A model generated the notes under the pieces. The model did not search any database and had not been told where the DNA came from. It saw only the letters and a program-made list of their open reading frames with translations. A program made the translations under genes and the position numbers. This document shows positions 34,368 through 44,867 of a stretch of DNA of 64,000 nucleotides, piece by piece. How positions within the stretch are numbered: the stretch's first letter is position 1; the number at the start of each line of letters is the position of its first letter. The stretch is from Mesorhizobium japonicum MAFF 303099 (GTDB lineage Bacteria; Pseudomonadota; Alphaproteobacteria; Rhizobiales; Rhizobiaceae), in NCBI RefSeq assembly GCF_000009625.1, contig NC_002678.2:3628001-3692000 (forward strand), in the 5' to 3' direction.

Positions 34368-34493
34368 GAAATTCTCCCCTGGTCCGCGCAAAGCGGACCG
34401 GGGCGATATGATCCGGAAGCAGGGTTCTGCTCAAGCCGGGTCACAGGCGCCACGGGAGGATTTTTCAGCGGGCCAGGAAAGACACCACCAACT

Positions 34494-34559
34494 TCGTCAT
34501 TCTAGGGCGGAGCAAGGAGCGAAGCGACGCGCGCAGACCCTAGAATCCATGCCGTGACG
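34494..34559 (+). repeat. 66-bp intergenic repeat, copy 1
   Basis: The 412 bp between the GST start and the cysK stop hold no credible gene, but they hold two copies of one element in opposite orientation. Copy 1 reads TCGTCATTCTAGGGCGGAGC at its start and ends ATCCATGCCGTGACG. Internal TCTAGGG/CCCTAGA arms make it self-complementary. Confidence 0.8.
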
Positions 34560-34671
34560 TCTCCACGTCACGACGTTGCAGATATTGTCTCGAAGAACAC
34601 TAGCTCCGCTAATTTCGACGAGACGCAGCGGCGGAAGACAAGCATTCTGGACCGTGGCATTCCTCGGCCCC

Positions 34672-34738
34672 GGTCACGGCATGGATCCCAGGGTTCTACG
34701 CGACGGAGCTTCGCTCCTGCTTCGCCCTGGGATGACGA
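34672..34738 (-). repeat. 66-bp intergenic repeat, copy 2 (inverted)
   Basis: On the minus strand it reads TCGTCATCCCAGGGCGAAGC at its start and ends ATCCATGCCGTGACC. The two copies together could fold into one long stem enclosing 112 bp, so a readthrough transcript of cysK or GST orientation would carry a large hairpin. Confidence 0.8.
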
Positions 34739-34779
34739 CCGGGAGGGGCCGCTGAGGCCAATCTTCGAGGTACGAACGC

Positions 34780-35760
<981 letters not shown>

Positions 35761-35940
35761 TGGTTTCGCTCCCAGGATTTCAGGCAAGTGGCATTGCAGC
35801 CGGCAAGATAGGGCTTTCAGCCGCGCAACATAAGCTGTCGGCCGGAAATATCCGAGTGGGGCCTGTGTCTAAAACGCCCTTGTCCCGGAAAAGCATTTCA
35901 CGGGAAAGCCTGGCCCCGGAATGTTTTGGCTGAAAGCGTG

Positions 35941-36558
35941 CTACTGACGGGCCGCGATCGCTGCCGCGGCGCCCACCATGAAGCCGGCGGCGGTGCGGTT
36001 CAGCAGCTTCAGCGCGCGCGGCGATTTCAGGAACCAGCGCGCCTTGGCGGCGAGCGCCAGGTAGGGAACCAGTACGACGAACAGCACGACCACCGTCAGC
36101 GCGGCGAGAATGCCGTAATCGGCCAGCGTGATCGTCTTCAGGTCGACGATGGTCGGGGTGATCGCCAGGTAGAAGATCATCGTCTTCGGATTGCCGAGCG
36201 TGACGGTGAGGCCGGCGACAAAGCTCGACACCAGTCCGCCCTTGCCCTTCCTGGCTTCGACCGTCTCGGGCGTGATGCCGGCGGTCCAGAAACGCCAGCC
36301 CAGAAACGCCAGATAGGCGACGCCGGCCCATTTGATGGCGAGGAACACCATGCCGAAGGTCTGCGCGACGAAGGCGAGGCCGAGCACCACGGCGGTCAGG
36401 TAGGTGAGGTCGCCCAGCATCAGGCCAAAGGACATGGCCAGCGACGAGCGGAAGCCGGAGCCGAGCGCCCGCGCGACAAGCGCTGTGACGCCGGGGCCAG
36501 GAATGGCGGCGGCGATGCCGAGTGCGGCACTGTAGGCGAGGAAGCCGGTGAGGGTCAT
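35941..36558 (-). CDS. LysE-family amino-acid exporter
   Basis: 205 residues from the ATG at 36558 with AGGA upstream. Six hydrophobic helices. N-terminal AIPGPGVTALVARALGSGFR is the LysE/RhtB signature, with the GNPKTMIFYLAI segment in the middle. Such proteins export lysine, arginine, homoserine or similar. The 180 bp downstream to cysK carry a Gly/Cys-free palindromic patch (TCCCGGAAAAGCATTTCACGGGA region) but no gene. Confidence 0.88.
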   Translation of the reverse strand: MTLTGFLAYSAALGIAAAIPGPGVTALVARALGSGFRSSLAMSFGLMLGDLTYLTAVVLGLAFVAQTFGMVFLAIKWAGVAYLAFLGWRFWTAGITPETVEARKGKGGLVSSFVAGLTVTLGNPKTMIFYLAITPTIVDLKTITLADYGILAALTVVVLFVVLVPYLALAAKARWFLKSPRALKLLNRTAAGFMVGAAAAIAARQ

Positions 36559-36669
36559 GGCGAGTGGTCCTGGATCAGGCGATCCTTTTCGCATGGAACG
36601 GGCCAGGGTTGAATTCCCTGGCAGCCGGATTCTATTGCACCAGATACCGCGCCATCCGAGTAAGATCCC

Positions 36670-38037
36670 TCAGGACCGGCCGCCATCATAGGTCACGCGC
36701 CAGATCGAGCCGTTGCCATCCTCGGTCATGATCAGCGCGCCGTCATGGGCCACCGCCACGCCCACCGGCCGGCCCCAGACCTCGCCGTTGGAGACGACGA
36801 AGCCGGTCATGAAGTCCTCATACTCGCCGGTCGGCTTGCCGTCCTTGAACAGCAGGCGGACGATTTTGTAGCCGGTCCTGTTGCCGCGATTCCACGAACC
36901 GTGCAGGGCGACGAAGGCATCGCCCCGGTATTCCTTGGGAAAACCGCTGTCGGCGGGCAAATCCTTGCGGTCGTAGAATGCGATGTTGAGCGGCGCCGAA
37001 TGCGCCTGCATCAGCACGTCGGGAATGGTTGCCTTGCCGGCGAGATCGGGGCGCGCGCCCTTATGGCGCGGGTCCTCGTGATTGCCGATATAGTACCAGG
37101 GCCAGCCATAGTACGCGCCGTCCTTGACTGAGGTGGCGTATTCGAACGGCACATTGTCGCCCAGCGCGTCGCGCTCGTTGACGACGCACCACAGCGCGCC
37201 GGTCGCCGGCTGGATGGTCATGCCCGAGCAGTTGCGCAGGCCGGTGGCAACGATGCGGCCGTTCTTGCCGTCCGGATCGAAGGCCTGCACGTCGGCGCGC
37301 CCCTCTTCGGAGCCCCAGGTCGCGCCCAGCGGCTTCGATTTCACCCACACGTCGAGGCCGCCTTCCGGCGCCTTGCCCATGTCTTCGGCGACGTTCGAAC
37401 CGGAGCCGACCGACAGATAGAGCGTCTTGCCATCCGGCGAGAAAACAATGTCGCGGGTCCAGTGATGGTTCGACGGAATATTGGCGACGATGATTTCGGG
37501 TTCGCCCGATGCCTTCAGGTCGCCACTGCGGTAGGCGAAGCGCACGATGCTGTCGCTGTTGGCGACATAGACCCATTGCGGATCATCGCCCGGCGGATAG
37601 AAGGCAATGCCATAGGGCTGGTTGAGATTGCCGGCGAAGATGCCGTCCTCGGCGGGCTTGGCGCTGTCCTTGGCCAGGCGATAGACGCGGACCTGGTTGG
37701 CTTCGCTGTCGGCGACGAACAGGTCGCCATTGGGTGCGACACGCACGACACGCGGATTGTCGATGCCGGATGCGATCAGCTCGGCCGAAAAGCCCGGCGG
37801 CAATTGCGGCTTCGCGCCCGCCGGCATGTCGGCAAGCCCGGCACTGTTCGACACCGACTTGGTGACATAGGGCTTTGGCAGGTCTTCCGGCTTGATCAGG
37901 CGAAGCACGCCAGGCCTGTCGGCTCGCCAGTCGCCGAAGGCGGCAGCGCCCTTCAGCACCGGCTGGTCCGCCTGCTGGGCGAACCCCGCTGTTGTGAGAA
38001 AGAGGGCGGGGATCACCAGCCCGGCCAATCGGATCAT
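36670..38037 (-). CDS. exported sorbosone dehydrogenase-like PQQ beta-propeller protein
   Basis: 455 residues from the ATG preceded by GGAGG (GGAGGacaagATG); an upstream ATG at 38049 is within that ribosome site. Signal peptide at 1-21 (VIPALFLTTAGFAQQ). Propeller repeats from about 85 (GIDNPRVVRVAPNGDLFVAD, HHWTRDIVFSPDGKTLYLSV, RPVGVAVAHDGALIMTEDGN). Family oxidises sugars or aldoses with PQQ in the periplasm; the true substrate is unproven. Confidence 0.88.
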   Translation of the reverse strand: MIRLAGLVIPALFLTTAGFAQQADQPVLKGAAAFGDWRADRPGVLRLIKPEDLPKPYVTKSVSNSAGLADMPAGAKPQLPPGFSAELIASGIDNPRVVRVAPNGDLFVADSEANQVRVYRLAKDSAKPAEDGIFAGNLNQPYGIAFYPPGDDPQWVYVANSDSIVRFAYRSGDLKASGEPEIIVANIPSNHHWTRDIVFSPDGKTLYLSVGSGSNVAEDMGKAPEGGLDVWVKSKPLGATWGSEEGRADVQAFDPDGKNGRIVATGLRNCSGMTIQPATGALWCVVNERDALGDNVPFEYATSVKDGAYYGWPWYYIGNHEDPRHKGARPDLAGKATIPDVLMQAHSAPLNIAFYDRKDLPADSGFPKEYRGDAFVALHGSWNRGNRTGYKIVRLLFKDGKPTGEYEDFMTGFVVSNGEVWGRPVGVAVAHDGALIMTEDGNGSIWRVTYDGGRS

Positions 38038-38125
38038 CTTGTCCTCCATTTGGTCGCGAAGGAACGGCCGATTTGCCCCCGGGGTTCCGCCTCACACGAC
38101 GAGTTGAGGGAGGCGATTTGCCTGT

Positions 38126-38323
38126 TTATGTCCCGGCAGCGTAAAAATCGTCGTCGAGGCGTTTTTCAAGCGCGACGAGATCGGCCGGCAGCGGCAGGCC
38201 CATGGCGCGCATTTCCCGCAGTTTTTCGCGCAGCTGTTCCTGGATTTCGTGCTGGTCTTCCGGCTGGTTGACCATCTCCTCGAGCAGCAGGCTGATCCGG
38301 GCCTTGAGTTCTTCGAGCGCCAT
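38126..38323 (-). CDS. small helical protein, 65 residues
   Basis: Not a named family that I recognise. Highly charged, predicted coiled coil (LEELKARISLLLEEMVNQPE, EIQEQLREKLREMRAMGLPL). ATG with a good GGAGA site. It follows hrcA on the same strand 40 bp downstream, so it may be co-transcribed with that heat-shock regulator. Confidence 0.75.
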   Translation of the reverse strand: MALEELKARISLLLEEMVNQPEDQHEIQEQLREKLREMRAMGLPLPADLVALEKRLDDDFYAAGT

Positions 38324-38363
38324 TGTTTTTCTCCTCGCTGCCCGTCTCTTGCCGTTCGGGGTC

Positions 38364-39446
38364 CTACCTTAACATGCGCGATATCAGCTGCGCGGTATAA
38401 TCGACCATCGGCACGATGCGGGCGTAGTTCAGCCGGGTCGGGCCGATGACGCCGAGCGCGCCGACGACGCGGGCATCCTTGTCGCGATAGGGCGCGACCA
38501 CCAGCGACGAGCCCGACAGGGAGAAAAGCTTGTTTTCCGAACCGATGAAGATGCGCACGCCCGATCCCTGCTCGGCGAGGTCGAGCAGCTGGATCAGCCC
38601 GTCCTGCGTCTCCATGTCCTCGAACAGATGGCGCAGCAATTCGATATCGGCCTGGGCGGTGACGTTTTCGAGCAGATTGGCGCGGCCGCGCACGATGAGC
38701 CGTGCCGGCAGGCCGCTTTCGGCGCCCGCCCACACAGCCAGCCCCTTCTCGACGAGGTCCTGCGACAGCGTGTCGAGGGCCGCTCTCGTCTCTTCCTTGA
38801 TGCGCGCGATTTCGGTGCGCGCCTCGGCCAGTGTACGGCCGCGAATATGGGCGTTGAGGAAATTCGAGGCCTCGTGCAGCTGCGAGACGGTGATGCCCGC
38901 CGGCAGCTCGACGACGCGGTTCTCGACGTCGCCATTCTGCGACACCAGCACGGCAAGCGCCTTGGTCGGCTCCAGCTGGATGAATTCGATATGCTTCAGC
39001 GCCACCTCGTTCTTGGCGGCTAGCACCAGGCCGGCGCCGCGCGACATGCCCGACAGCATCTGGCTGGCCTCGGTCAGCATGTGCTCCAGCGTCGCGCCCG
39101 AGCCTGAGGCCCGCACCTGCGCCTCGATGGTGCGGCGCTCCTCGTCGGAGAGGTCGCCAAGCTCCATGAAGGCATCGACGAAGAAGCGCAGGCCCGCTTG
39201 CGTCGGCAGCCGGCCGGCGGAGATGTGCGGCGCGTAAATCAGCCCGAGATGCTCGAGGTCGCTCATTACATTGCGGATGGTGGCCGGCGACAGCGAGGAC
39301 GGCAGGATGCGCGACAGGCTGCGCGAGCCCACGGGTTCGCCGTCCCTCAGATAGGAATCGACGATGCGCCGGAAGATGTCGCGAGAGCGCATGTCGAGTG
39401 ATTGAAGTGCCAGCGGCTGCGAACCCGGATCGATTGCCTTGGTCAT
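38364..39446 (-). CDS. hrcA: heat-inducible transcription repressor HrcA
   Basis: 360 residues from the ATG with GGAGG upstream (the frame runs far further 5' antisense to rph). Winged HTH at about 20-95 (RRIVDSYLRDGEPVGSRSLS, SSLSPATIRNVMSDLEHLGL), then GAF-like and dimerisation domains. HrcA binds the CIRCE element of groESL and related operons. I see no CIRCE palindrome in the 157-bp gap to rph. Divergent from rph, the common alphaproteobacterial arrangement. Confidence 0.95.
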   Translation of the reverse strand: MTKAIDPGSQPLALQSLDMRSRDIFRRIVDSYLRDGEPVGSRSLSRILPSSLSPATIRNVMSDLEHLGLIYAPHISAGRLPTQAGLRFFVDAFMELGDLSDEERRTIEAQVRASGSGATLEHMLTEASQMLSGMSRGAGLVLAAKNEVALKHIEFIQLEPTKALAVLVSQNGDVENRVVELPAGITVSQLHEASNFLNAHIRGRTLAEARTEIARIKEETRAALDTLSQDLVEKGLAVWAGAESGLPARLIVRGRANLLENVTAQADIELLRHLFEDMETQDGLIQLLDLAEQGSGVRIFIGSENKLFSLSGSSLVVAPYRDKDARVVGALGVIGPTRLNYARIVPMVDYTAQLISRMLR

Positions 39447-39603
39447 TCGGCCAAAAACCTCCTGGTTCAGGATATAGACTTCGGCACGGTGGGCGCAACC
39501 GGTCTCTGTATCGGATCGCACGGTCCGTTTTCCTTTGCGCGCTGCCCCCCATGCGGCTAAAAGCCGGCCACGATTCCGAAAAATGACTGGGAAAGAAGCC
39601 TGA

Positions 39604-40320
39604 ATGCGCCCCTCCAAACGCCAATTCGACGAAATGCGCGCCATCTCCTTCGAGCGCGGCGTCTCCAAGCACGCCGAAGGCTCGTGCCTGGTGAAGTTCG
39701 GCGACACCCATGTCCTGTGCACGGCGAGCCTCGAGGAAAAGGTGCCGGGCTGGATGCGCAATTCCGGCAAGGGCTGGGTGACGGCCGAATATGGCATGCT
39801 GCCACGCTCGACCGGCGAGCGCATGCGCCGCGAGGCCTCCGCCGGCAAGCAGGGCGGCCGCACGCTGGAAATCCAGCGCCTGATCGGCCGTTCGCTGCGC
39901 GCCGTCGTCGATTTGCAGGCGCTGGGCGAACAGCAGATCACCGTCGATTGCGACGTCATCCAGGCCGACGGCGGCACCCGCACCGCCTCGATCACCGGCG
40001 GCTGGGTGGCGCTGTACGACTGCCTGCGCTGGATGGAAGCCCGGCAGATGGCCAGTGTTTCGAAGGTGCTGAAGGACCATGTCGCGGCGATTTCCTGCGG
40101 CATCCATGACGGCCAGCCGGTCATCGACCTTGATTATCTCGAGGATTCCGCGGCCGGCACCGACGCCAATTTCGTCATGACCGGCAAGGGCGGCATCGTC
40201 GAGATCCAGGGCACAGCCGAGGGCGAGCCTTTCTCGGAAGACCAGTTCGCCGAGTTGATGGGCCTGGCCAAGAAAGGCATCCAGCGCCTGGTCAGCCTGC
40301 AACAGATGGCGGTGGCGTAA
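39604..40320 (+). CDS. rph: ribonuclease PH
   Basis: 238 residues. Phosphorolytic 3' exonuclease that trims tRNA precursors. Motifs: [54 protein letters not shown] with the phosphate-binding Arg, and [13 protein letters not shown] with catalytic Asp. First gene of an rph-VOC-rdgB-hemW run, spacing 15 bp to the next gene. Confidence 0.97.
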   Translation: MRPSKRQFDEMRAISFERGVSKHAEGSCLVKFGDTHVLCTASLEEKVPGWMRNSGKGWVTAEYGMLPRSTGERMRREASAGKQGGRTLEIQRLIGRSLRAVVDLQALGEQQITVDCDVIQADGGTRTASITGGWVALYDCLRWMEARQMASVSKVLKDHVAAISCGIHDGQPVIDLDYLEDSAAGTDANFVMTGKGGIVEIQGTAEGEPFSEDQFAELMGLAKKGIQRLVSLQQMAVA

Positions 40321-40335
40321 GCCATCGATTTTCTG

Positions 40336-40746
40336 GTGACCCCCTCCGCCATCCTTGAATCAGCCCTGTACGTCACCGATCTGGCGGCGGCGGAACAATT
40401 CTATGTCGGCGTGCTCGGCCTCGACCTCCTCGGCAAGGTCGACGGCAGGCATCTTTTCTTTCGCTGCGGGCCGGGCGTGCTGCTGGTCTTCAACGCCGAG
40501 GCGACCAGAATACCGCCAGCGCCGGACGCCCGGCTGCCGGTGCCGCCGCACGGCGCGGTCGGCGAAGGTCATCTCTGCTTTGCGGCCAGCGCGGATGAAA
40601 TCGTCGGCTGGAAGGCGCATCTCGAAGCGAAGAAGATCGCCATCGAAAGCGAATTCGAATGGCCGCAAGGCGGCCGTTCGCTCTATATACGCGACCCCTC
40701 GGGCAATTCGATCGAGTTCGCCGAGCCGAGAATTTGGGGCCTTTGA
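40336..40746 (+). CDS. VOC/glyoxalase-fold protein
   Basis: 136 residues from a GTG. Two beta-alpha-beta-beta-beta modules; metal-ligand positions are His (GRHLFFRCG region, [10 protein letters not shown]) and Glu ([11 protein letters not shown]). Inserted between rph and rdgB, overlapping rdgB by one base (TGATG). Could be a lyase, dioxygenase or resistance protein; not decidable. Confidence 0.85.
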   Translation: MTPSAILESALYVTDLAAAEQFYVGVLGLDLLGKVDGRHLFFRCGPGVLLVFNAEATRIPPAPDARLPVPPHGAVGEGHLCFAASADEIVGWKAHLEAKKIAIESEFEWPQGGRSLYIRDPSGNSIEFAEPRIWGL

Positions 40747-41408
40747 TGCATACACTTGATGGCAAGAAGATCGTCGTCGCCAGCCACAATGCCGGCAAGC
40801 TGCGCGAATTCGCCGACCTGATGGGGCCGTTTGGCTTCGAGGCGAAGTCGGCCAAGGACTACGGTCTGCCTGAACCGGACGAGACCGGCACGACCTTCGA
40901 GGAAAACGCCTACATCAAGGCGCTGGCCGCCGCGAAGGCGACCGGCCTGCCGGCGCTGTCGGACGATTCCGGCCTGTGCGTCGATGCGCTCGACGGCGCG
41001 CCCGGCGTCTACACCGCCAACTGGGCCGAAACGCCTGACGGCAGCAGAGATTTCGCCATGGCCATGCAGCGTACAGAAGTGGCTTTGCAGGAAGTCGGCG
41101 CCGCCTCGGCCGAACAGCGCAAGGGCCGCTTCGTCGCCGTCATTTGTCTCGCCTTTCCCGACGGGGCGGCCGAATATTATCGCGGCGAGGCCGAAGGCAC
41201 GCTGGTCTGGCCGCCGCGTGGCGAGCTCGGCTTCGGTTATGATCCGGTGTTCTTGCCCAATGGTTTCGACAAGACGTTTGGCGAGATGAGCGCTGAGGAA
41301 AAGCACGGCTGGAAACCCGGCCAGGCCGCGGCGCTCTCACATCGCGCCCGTGCTTTCCAGAAATTCGCGCAAGCACGGTTGGATCTGCCGAGATTGGGCT
41401 CGGCATGA
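40746..41408 (+). CDS. rdgB: RdgB/HAM1 non-canonical purine NTP pyrophosphatase
   Basis: 220 residues. Hydrolyses dITP, ITP and XTP to monophosphates so they stay out of DNA. Signature [10 protein letters not shown] near the N-terminus, [11 protein letters not shown] with catalytic Asp, and [19 protein letters not shown]. Start overlaps the VOC stop, end overlaps hemW by four bases. The longer upstream frame (to 40659) is not used. Confidence 0.96.
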   Translation: MHTLDGKKIVVASHNAGKLREFADLMGPFGFEAKSAKDYGLPEPDETGTTFEENAYIKALAAAKATGLPALSDDSGLCVDALDGAPGVYTANWAETPDGSRDFAMAMQRTEVALQEVGAASAEQRKGRFVAVICLAFPDGAAEYYRGEAEGTLVWPPRGELGFGYDPVFLPNGFDKTFGEMSAEEKHGWKPGQAAALSHRARAFQKFAQARLDLPRLGSA

Positions 41409-42583
41409 CTGGACCTGGCATGACCATGCCGCTCGACCGCAGCCCCGGCTTTGGCGTCTACATCCATTGGCCGTTCTGCGCGGCCAAGTGCCCCTATTGC
41501 GACTTCAACAGCCATGTCCGCCACCAGCCGGTGGACCAGGAGCGCTTTGCCGCCGCCTTCGAGGCGGAACTGGCGACGATGCGTGAGCGCACCGGGCCGC
41601 GCGAGGTGACCAGCATTTTCCTCGGCGGCGGCACGCCGTCGCTGATGAAGCCGGAAACCGTGGCCAGGGTCCTGGACGCCGTGGCGAAGAACTGGACGGT
41701 ACCGGACGGCATCGAGGTGACGCTTGAAGCTAACCCGTCCTCGGTCGAAGCCGAACGCTTTCGCGGCTATCGGGCGGCGGGCGTCAACCGCGTCTCGCTC
41801 GGCGTGCAGGCGCTCAACGACAAGGATTTGCGCTTCCTCGGCCGCCTGCACAATGTCGAAGAGGCGCTGCACGCCATCGGGCTCGCGCGCGAAATCTTTC
41901 CGCGCCTGTCCTTCGACCTGATCTACGCCCGGCCCGGCCAGACGCCGGAGGCCTGGGCAGCCGAGCTCGAACAGGCGATCGGCCACGCTGCCGACCATCT
42001 CTCGCTCTACCAGCTGACCATCGAGGAAGGCACGCCCTTCCACGCGCTGCATGCGGCGAAGAAATTCATCATCCCTGACAACGACCACGCCGCCGACCTC
42101 TATGCGTTGACGCAGGAGACTACGTCCGCGCATGGCCTGCCGGCCTATGAGATTTCCAACCACGCCAGGCCTGGCGCCGAAAGCCGGCACAATCTGACCT
42201 ACTGGCGCTATGGCGAATATGTCGGCGTCGGCCCCGGCGCGCATGGGCGCTTCGTCGAGCATGGCCGCCGCACGGTGACGATCGCCGAAAGGATGCCGGA
42301 AACCTGGGCCAACCTCGTCGAGGCCAAGGGCCATGGTGTCACCGGGGGCGAGATCCTGACGCGCTCGGAAGAGGCCGACGAATTCCTGCTGATGGGGCTG
42401 AGGCTGGCCGAGGGCATCGACCTTGCGCGCTACGAGGCCTTTTCCGGCCGCGGCCTGTCGAGCGCCCGGCTGTCGGTGCTGCAGGGCGAGGGTCTGGTGG
42501 CGCCGATCGGCAATGCGCGGCTGCGCGCCACACCGGCCGGCATGATCGTTCTCGACGCCGTGGTGGCGGATCTGGCGCGCTAA
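41405..42583 (+). CDS. hemW: HemW radical-SAM haem chaperone
   Basis: 392 residues. Radical-SAM Cys25, Cys29 and Cys32 (CAAKCPYC), then GGGTPSLM and the SAM-binding [10 protein letters not shown]. Once annotated as oxygen-independent coproporphyrinogen oxidase; it lacks the extra Cys of HemN (CxxxCxxCxC continues with DF rather than C), so it fits haem insertion into respiratory enzymes. Start in an ATGA with rdgB. Confidence 0.94.
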   Translation: MTGPGMTMPLDRSPGFGVYIHWPFCAAKCPYCDFNSHVRHQPVDQERFAAAFEAELATMRERTGPREVTSIFLGGGTPSLMKPETVARVLDAVAKNWTVPDGIEVTLEANPSSVEAERFRGYRAAGVNRVSLGVQALNDKDLRFLGRLHNVEEALHAIGLAREIFPRLSFDLIYARPGQTPEAWAAELEQAIGHAADHLSLYQLTIEEGTPFHALHAAKKFIIPDNDHAADLYALTQETTSAHGLPAYEISNHARPGAESRHNLTYWRYGEYVGVGPGAHGRFVEHGRRTVTIAERMPETWANLVEAKGHGVTGGEILTRSEEADEFLLMGLRLAEGIDLARYEAFSGRGLSSARLSVLQGEGLVAPIGNARLRATPAGMIVLDAVVADLAR

Positions 42584-42586
42584 CCT

Positions 42587-42910
42587 TTGAAAAACGTTCT
42601 CTTCGTCTGCAGTCAGAACCGCTTGCGCAGCCCGACCGCCGAGCAGGTGTTTTCAACGCGCCGGGATATCGAGGTCGCCTCGGCCGGGACCAACCACGAT
42701 GCCGATACGCCGCTGACGCGTGAGCTGGTCGCCTGGGCCGATATTATCTTCGTCATGGAAAAGGTGCATCGCACCAAGCTGCAGAAGAAATTCAAGGCCA
42801 GCCTGAAGAAGGCCCGGGTCATCTGCCTCGATATACCGGACAACTATGAATTCATGGATCTGGAGCTGATCGACCTTCTGAAGGCGCGCGTTTCACGCTA
42901 TCTGGCGTGA
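42587..42910 (+). CDS. low-molecular-weight protein-tyrosine-phosphatase-like protein
   Basis: 107 residues from a TTG three bases after the hemW stop. The P-loop CSQNRLRS (CX5R with a following Ser-Pro) is at residues 8-15, and the general-acid region is shortened (CLDIPDNYEFMDLELIDLLK). Compact variants of this fold occur widely; activity on phosphotyrosine is not proven. Confidence 0.82.
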   Translation: MKNVLFVCSQNRLRSPTAEQVFSTRRDIEVASAGTNHDADTPLTRELVAWADIIFVMEKVHRTKLQKKFKASLKKARVICLDIPDNYEFMDLELIDLLKARVSRYLA

Positions 42911-42949
42911 CCCAGACGATGGCAGAACGGTCTCTGCCAGTCGCGGTCG

Positions 42950-43138
42950 TCAGGCGTCGTGCTTGAAACGGCGCTTGCCGCGATCCTTCTCGGCATGCCT
43001 CTCTCCGTTGCGGGCCGGTTTGGCGTCGGCCTTTTCGCGGCGAACGCTGTGCTGGTCGTTCATCGGATGTGGCGGCACGCCTTCCCTGGCGCTTTTCGTT
43101 TCAAGACGGGTGATGAAGATATCGAAGCGATTGGGCAT
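42950..43138 (-). CDS. small basic protein, 62 residues
   Basis: Opens MPNRFDIFITRLETKSAREG and ends in a Lys/Arg-rich stretch (GKRRFKHDA). No recognised domain. It starts seven bases after the stop of the next small gene on the same strand without a strong ribosome site, so it may be translationally coupled to it. Confidence 0.45.
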   Translation of the reverse strand: MPNRFDIFITRLETKSAREGVPPHPMNDQHSVRREKADAKPARNGERHAEKDRGKRRFKHDA

Positions 43139-43145
43139 CGTTCGG

Positions 43146-43331
43146 TCAGTGCTCCGTCGTGCTGTCTGGTTTGTTGTCGGAAAGCCTGACATTCGTCGGC
43201 AAGGCGGTTGTCGCCCGCTTGGCCAGGCTGGTGTCGGTCTTGGCAGGCAGGCGCTTGTCCCTGGGGGCGGCAACGCGCTTGCGGCCGGCATAGTAAGGCT
43301 CGAAAGCGTCCTGTATCTTCAGGCTGTCCAT
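43146..43331 (-). CDS. small basic protein, 61 residues
   Basis: ATG with a textbook GGAGGAGG five bases upstream, which is the best evidence that it is real. Product MDSLKIQDAFEPYYAGRKRV continues as a charged, probably disordered chain. Unknown family. Divergent from rsmI. Confidence 0.6.
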   Translation of the reverse strand: MDSLKIQDAFEPYYAGRKRVAAPRDKRLPAKTDTSLAKRATTALPTNVRLSDNKPDSTTEH

Positions 43332-43500
43332 CCTGTCCTCCTCCGGAATCAGGGGCTTAATCTGCCAATGCCGGTTTGGTTCCCCACTGTGGCGAAGGAA
43401 TGGCGGTCACCTTACATCGGCGTGAGCTTTTGCAAGCCTGCGCCAGCCATGCCAAACAAGATCTGGCAGGCTAAACAGGGGCTGAACGGAGACGGCATCA

Positions 43501-44415
43501 GTGACCGATGAGACGGGCAGACGCAGCTATGTGGTCGGGCAGACCGAAATCCCCGCCCGTCCGCTCGAGCCGGCGCTCTATCTGGTGGCGACGCCGATCG
43601 GCAATCTCGCCGACATCACTTTGCGCGCGCTGGAGACGCTGGCCGCCGCCGACATCGTCGCTTGCGAGGACACCAGGGTGTCGCGCGTGCTGCTCGACCG
43701 CTACGGCATTCGCCGCCGCACGACGGCCTATCATGAGCACAATGCCGGTGAGGCCGGGCCGAAGCTGATCGCGGCGCTTCAAGGCGGCCAGAGCGTGGCG
43801 CTGATTTCCGATGCCGGCACGCCGCTGGTTTCCGATCCCGGCTACCGGCTGGTCGGGGAAGCGATCGACCACGGCATACGCGTCGTGCCGATTCCCGGTC
43901 CGTCGGCACCGCTGGCCGCGCTCACCGCGTCCGGCCTGCCGTCCGACGCCTTCCTGTTCGCCGGATTTTTGCCGGTCAAGGTTGGCCAGCGGCTGACGCG
44001 GCTGGAGGCGCTGAAGGCGGTACCGGCGACGCTGATCTTCTTCGAATCGCCGCGCCGGCTGGCCGAATCGCTCGGCGCCATGGTCGAGGCGCTCGGTGGC
44101 GAGCGCAAAGCCGCGATCGGCCGCGAATTGACCAAGACCTTCGAGGAGATGCGCACGGGCACGCTGCGGGCGCTGGCCGACCACTATGCGGCGGCCGACA
44201 CGCCGAAGGGCGAGATCGTCGTCTGCGTCGGCCCGGCCGAGGCCAAGGCGGACGAGCCCGCCGATATCGACCGCCTGCTTTTGTCGCTCGCCGCCGAAAT
44301 GCCGGCCTCCAAGGCGGCCTCGGAGGCCGCGAAGATGACCGGCGGCCAGAAACAGGCGCTTTACCGGCGGCTGCTGGAGCTCAAGGACACCTCAGGAGAA
44401 GGCGACGGTGGCTGA
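43501..44415 (+). CDS. rsmI: 16S rRNA (cytidine1402-2'-O)-methyltransferase RsmI
   Basis: 304 residues from a GTG. Tetrapyrrole-methylase fold: [73 protein letters not shown]. Methylates the ribose of C1402 of 16S rRNA with SAM. Ends overlapping yraN by eight bases, the classic rsmI-yraN pair. Confidence 0.96.
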   Translation: MTDETGRRSYVVGQTEIPARPLEPALYLVATPIGNLADITLRALETLAAADIVACEDTRVSRVLLDRYGIRRRTTAYHEHNAGEAGPKLIAALQGGQSVALISDAGTPLVSDPGYRLVGEAIDHGIRVVPIPGPSAPLAALTASGLPSDAFLFAGFLPVKVGQRLTRLEALKAVPATLIFFESPRRLAESLGAMVEALGGERKAAIGRELTKTFEEMRTGTLRALADHYAAADTPKGEIVVCVGPAEAKADEPADIDRLLLSLAAEMPASKAASEAAKMTGGQKQALYRRLLELKDTSGEGDGG

Positions 44416-44785
44416 GCGCCCGAGCGCCAGCCGCCAGAAAGCCTATCGGCGCGGCCATCGCGGCGAGTGGCTGGCGGCCGCCGCGCTGATGCTGAAGGGC
44501 TACCGCATCCTCGCGCGCCGCCATCGCACCCGCTTCGGCGAAATCGACCTGATCGCGCGGCGTGGCGACCTGGTGGTGTTCGTCGAGGTCAAGGCGCGGC
44601 GTTCGCTGATGGAAGCGATGGAAGCGATCGGCCACGAATCGGAGCGCCGCATCGAGGCTGCCGCCGACATCTGGCTGTCACGGCAGGCGGATTATGGCAG
44701 GCTGTCGATGCGCTTCGACATGGTCGCGGTGCTGCCCTGGCGCTGGCCGGTGCATGTCGAGAACGCGTTTTATGGGCGGAATTAG
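44408..44785 (+). CDS. yraN: YraN-family (UPF0102) nuclease-fold protein
   Basis: 125 residues from a GTG inside the end of rsmI. Restriction-endonuclease-like core [20 protein letters not shown] then [11 protein letters not shown] with the D-ExK metal site. Function still unclear; suspected DNA- or Holliday-junction-processing role. Translationally coupled to rsmI. Confidence 0.92.
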   Translation: MAERPSASRQKAYRRGHRGEWLAAAALMLKGYRILARRHRTRFGEIDLIARRGDLVVFVEVKARRSLMEAMEAIGHESERRIEAAADIWLSRQADYGRLSMRFDMVAVLPWRWPVHVENAFYGRN

Positions 44786-44867
44786 AGGGCTTTGCCGAAG
44801 GCGAACCTGCGAGACGTCGGCGGGTCAGCGAAGGAACTCGGCGGCGCAGTAAGGGAACGACCTACGC

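Noticed and set aside
35870..35935. Possible third copy of the GCAATTCC palindromic element
   Set aside because: Shares short words such as CCCGGAAAAG but lacks the terminal GCAATTCC/GGAATTGC pair and the central hairpin.
39447..39603. Search for a CIRCE element or sigma-32 promoter between hrcA and rph
   Set aside because: No TTAGCACTC/GAGTGCTAA arms; a CCCCCCAT patch near 39545 lacks a correctly spaced -35 box.
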